A DNA stretch of 64,000 bases from an uncultured Candidatus Melainabacteria bacterium (GTDB lineage Bacteria; Cyanobacteriota; Vampirovibrionia; Gastranaerophilales; Gastranaerophilaceae). The position numbers were made by a program, and so were the translations under genes. Positions 62,367-64,000 of this stretch are shown one piece after another; positions within the stretch are counted from its first letter, which is position 1; each line of letters opens with the position of its first letter. A model generated the notes under the pieces. It had not been told where the DNA came from. It did not search any database and worked only from the letters and a program-made list of their open reading frames with translations. The stretch spans positions 201,997 to 265,996 of the forward strand of contig CAKUUC010000001.1 in NCBI GenBank assembly GCA_934692625.1. Direction: 5' to 3'.

Positions 62367-63311
62367 TTAGCCAACCTTTGGACCGCCATATTTTTGATAA
62401 AGAGTTTCTACTTCTTTTGGAATTGGTGTACCTTGAACCTTTAAACTAAAGGTTTCTGCAACAAACTCAGCAGGTGAACTCAATCCGTAAATTGTTCCGT
62501 CAGCAAGTTCATTACTTGTATTTTTACCTAAGAAATCTTTAACGATTTTGTTGTCTTTAACGTCCTGTAAAAATTGTTTTGTAACATGTGTATCCTTTAT
62601 TCCACGAGCCTTTAACTCACTTAATCTACCCATATTGGTAAAATTTTTGTGATTCAAATGTCCGACTTCATGAAAAATCAAACGCTGAAAAGCATTTTTA
62701 TCTCGTTCTAAATTCTTAGCACAAAGAGCTAATACTTGTTTTAAACTAATATGATTTGTAGTTGCCATATCAATTAGTTTTTGGAATTTTTGCCCTAATT
62801 GCATAGTTCCATTCTTAAACATCATTGCGTCACAGGCTAAATCATCTTGAGTTTTTAATATTGGATTTAGTTCAACCTTTTTGGGCAGGCGAATTTTGCC
62901 TTTCATTGAATTTGATAATTTTACAAAAGACTCATTTAAAAAATTTGCAAAGTCTAAATTGTTGCCAATATTCAATTTTACACCTAAAGTTTCTTTGGCA
63001 AATTTTGCCGCATCTTCCATTGAATTTGCTTCTTTAAAATTGATATGCTCAGCCAGTTGCTTAGCCTGTTTAAATTTACCTTTGGCAATCAACAACCCGA
63101 TTGCGACAACAGTTGTTAAAGCCGCCCCCGCAGTAACTACTGATGGTGAAATTTTTGTTTTAAGCAGATTAATCTTTTCCTCATTTTTATTCTGAGGAGT
63201 TGGGATTTTATTGTTCAAAATGGGGTTTGTATATTGTTTTTCCCTGTTGTTAACTTGATATCCAGAGTATGGCATACCTTGATAACCATTAATTGACGAG
63301 ATTCCGGACAT
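62367..63311 (-). CDS. Putative membrane-anchored zinc metallopeptidase with N-terminal aromatic-x-G peptide
   Basis: A 314-residue protein. It begins with a polar stretch holding YQGMPYSGYQ, similar to the F-x-G peptides at 51-53 kb, then a Lys/Asn-rich linker, then one hydrophobic helix (about 55-73, VVTAGAALTTVVAIGLLIA). The C-terminal part contains FHEVGHLNH, an H-E-x-x-H-x-x-H zinc motif that supports a peptidase. No family name can be given. SPAEFVAETF, near residue 285, supplies an acidic residue that could be the third ligand. Alone on its strand behind a terminator. Confidence 0.75.
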   Translation of the reverse strand: MSGISSINGYQGMPYSGYQVNNREKQYTNPILNNKIPTPQNKNEEKINLLKTKISPSVVTAGAALTTVVAIGLLIAKGKFKQAKQLAEHINFKEANSMEDAAKFAKETLGVKLNIGNNLDFANFLNESFVKLSNSMKGKIRLPKKVELNPILKTQDDLACDAMMFKNGTMQLGQKFQKLIDMATTNHISLKQVLALCAKNLERDKNAFQRLIFHEVGHLNHKNFTNMGRLSELKARGIKDTHVTKQFLQDVKDNKIVKDFLGKNTSNELADGTIYGLSSPAEFVAETFSLKVQGTPIPKEVETLYQKYGGPKVG

Positions 63312-63412
63312 ATTTTAAACCTTTCCTTTTCTGTTCCTACAAGTTAAAAATCGATTTTCCTTACACTGATATAAAAACAAAAGGCTGCTAAATATTGCCC
63401 CGCCCCGCCACA

Positions 63413-63437
63413 CCATACCATACCATACCATACCATA
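63413..63437. repeat. CCATA microsatellite, five units
   Basis: Five consecutive CCATA units, preceded by a CCCCG pair (GCCCCGCCCCGCC). Non-coding; slippage could vary the copy number. Confidence 0.9.
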
Positions 63438-63538
63438 CAGGGATTATATCAAGGGTTTCCGACATTTTAAAATAATCTTTACATTTTGTAATATTAGTGT
63501 TTTAGTTGCATTTTTGGGAGCAAAATAGAGCTATCGTC

Positions 63539-63598
63539 ATTCTGAAAAGATTAAAAATCAAGCAATTTTAATTGCGTAGATTTTATCTTATTCAGAAT
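63539..63598. repeat. 60-base imperfect palindrome (REP-like)
   Basis: ATTCTGAA and TTCAGAAT are the outer arms; inner arms GCAATT/AATTGC and AAAATC/AGATTTT also pair. The GTCATTCTGAA...TTCAGAATCT type is a widespread intergenic palindrome in bacteria. Confidence 0.75.
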
Positions 63599-63618
63599 CT
63601 GTTATAAAGAATAATGCC

Positions 63619-63638
63619 GTTGGCGTGGCAACGCCAAC
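63619..63638. repeat. Small perfect hairpin
   Basis: GTTGGCGT and ACGCCAAC flank a GGCA loop. It lies between the two larger palindromes. Confidence 0.75.
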
Positions 63639-63662
63639 CTACCTTTCCAATTCATGCCTTTT

Positions 63663-63754
63663 CTGGATTGCACAATTGTGCTTACGCACAATTTCGCAAT
63701 GACGCACCGTCCCCGCAAATACCGTCATTGCGAGCGATTAGCGAAGCAATCCAG
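63663..63754. repeat. 92-base composite inverted repeat (REP-like)
   Basis: Outer arms CTGGATTGC and GCAATCCAG; inner arms CGCAATGACG and CGTCATTGCG. The GTCATTGCGAGCGA and GCGAAGCAATCC blocks are typical of an interspersed repeat seen in many bacterial genomes. Confidence 0.8.
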
Positions 63755-63771
63755 TATTTTATAGGGTGTAG

Positions 63772-63799
63772 GGTGGGAAAAGCGCAAGCGGTTCCCACC
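63772..63799 (+). repeat. Palindromic repeat, copy 2
   Basis: GGTGGGAA...TTCCCACC with an AGCGCAAGCG core, 28 bases, matching the 53480-53506 copy except for a 1-base insertion. Confidence 0.85.
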
Positions 63800-63809
63800 A
63801 TTTAACCTC

Positions 63810-64000
63810 TTACGCATTGAATGTTTTGAAAGAAGAATCTACGTTCTTTGAAATTACCTTTTTAACCGCTTCCATTTCAGTAGATATTGCAGTTTCTTCG
63901 GTATCCAATTGTTTTAATTCCAATTCTAATGATTTATCTTGTTGTTGAACAATCTCTATCTTTGAATTTATATCTTGTATCTTTTGGTCATATTGATACT
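63810..64000 (-). CDS. C-terminal end of a coiled-coil protein (gene continues beyond right edge)
   Basis: The minus strand is open from the window edge to a TAA at 63810-63812, giving 62 residues with no start visible. They form heptad-like repeats rich in Gln, Glu, Asp, Lys and Leu (QQQDKSLELELKQLDTEE), then TEMEAVKKVISKNVDSSFKTF. The composition is protein-like and distinct from the repeats beside it. Family unknown. Confidence 0.7.
   Translation of the reverse strand, partial: YQYDQKIQDINSKIEIVQQQDKSLELELKQLDTEETAISTEMEAVKKVISKNVDSSFKTFNA

Larger units (their letters stand above)
63312..63809. other. Non-coding, repeat-rich intergenic region (498 bases)
   Basis: No convincing gene. It holds a CCATA microsatellite, several palindromes and a copy of the GGTGGGAA repeat. 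A 63-codon frame (63614-63805) is a translation of the repeats and is rejected. Confidence 0.85.

Noticed and set aside
63614..63805. 63-codon ORF in the repeat-rich region
   Set aside because: It runs through palindromic repeats; peptide strings such as SLRAISEAIQ and VGKAQAVP are the usual translations of such elements.

Overview
The window is an AT-rich, densely packed bacterial chromosome segment of 64 kb, with no rRNA, prophage, insertion sequence or CRISPR array. The best taxonomic guess is a gut-type, non-photosynthetic relative of Cyanobacteria (Vampirovibrionia/Melainabacteria, probably Gastranaerophilales). This is inference, from an AMIN-domain amidase, a DUF3326 protein, a cyanobacterial-style MnmC methyltransferase, a Gram-negative envelope (RND-TolC pump, TonB-ExbB-ExbD) together with flagellar genes, and a set of small proteins with a shared N-terminal F-x-G peptide.

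Layout. 0-2.2 kb: tail of ilvD, uppS, rdgB. 2.3-8.0 kb: a complete tripartite RND efflux operon. 8.1-13.4 kb: a small conserved protein, a GH38 glycosidase, a small secreted repeat protein, glmS and a 57-codon gene. 13.4-20.9 kb: a 152-residue unknown, a ferredoxin, thrB, an MnmC-like methyltransferase with a large insertion, two FAD oxidoreductases and a lone sugar ABC permease. 20.9-23.2 kb: a phosphohexomutase, rsfS and rpiB. 23.3-25.9 kb: the flagellar operon fliJ-fliK-hook/rod protein. 26.1-35.0 kb: rpsA, valS, metK, an MFS pump and typA. 35.1-39.4 kb: a giant exported adhesin. 39.6-40.4 kb: a HEPN/MNT toxin-antitoxin pair. 40.4-49.7 kb: wall metabolism (nagA, murE, a transpeptidase, two amidases, murI) and a DUF3326 protein. 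49.9-53.7 kb: tRNA-Arg, a flavoprotein, four F-x-G genes including a tyrosine-phosphatase-like protein, and tRNA-Phe. 53.8-58.6 kb: infC, a 46-residue gene, a TPR protein, dus and a secreted protein. 58.7-62.3 kb: a VirB10-like secreted protein and tonB-exbB-exbD-exbD. 62.4-64 kb: a putative HExxH metallopeptidase, a repeat-rich intergenic region and the 3' end of a coiled-coil gene.

How the parts fit. glmS, the phosphohexomutase, nagA, murE, murI, uppS, the transpeptidase and the amidases cover amino-sugar supply and peptidoglycan building and remodelling. The RND pump, TonB system, VirB10-like and TPR proteins and giant adhesin describe a double-membrane envelope with surface display.

The most unusual items are the adhesin that ends in four aspartate-rich repeats and a PilZ-like domain, the set of otherwise unrelated proteins sharing an N-terminal aromatic-x-G peptide, an in-gene repeat insertion in the mnmC-like gene, a terminator overlapping the ferredoxin ribosome-binding site, a short structured leader with a possible 8-codon ORF before metK, and several genes whose ATG lies about 7 nt after a -10-like box. 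All assignments are from reading the sequence alone; no database search was run.
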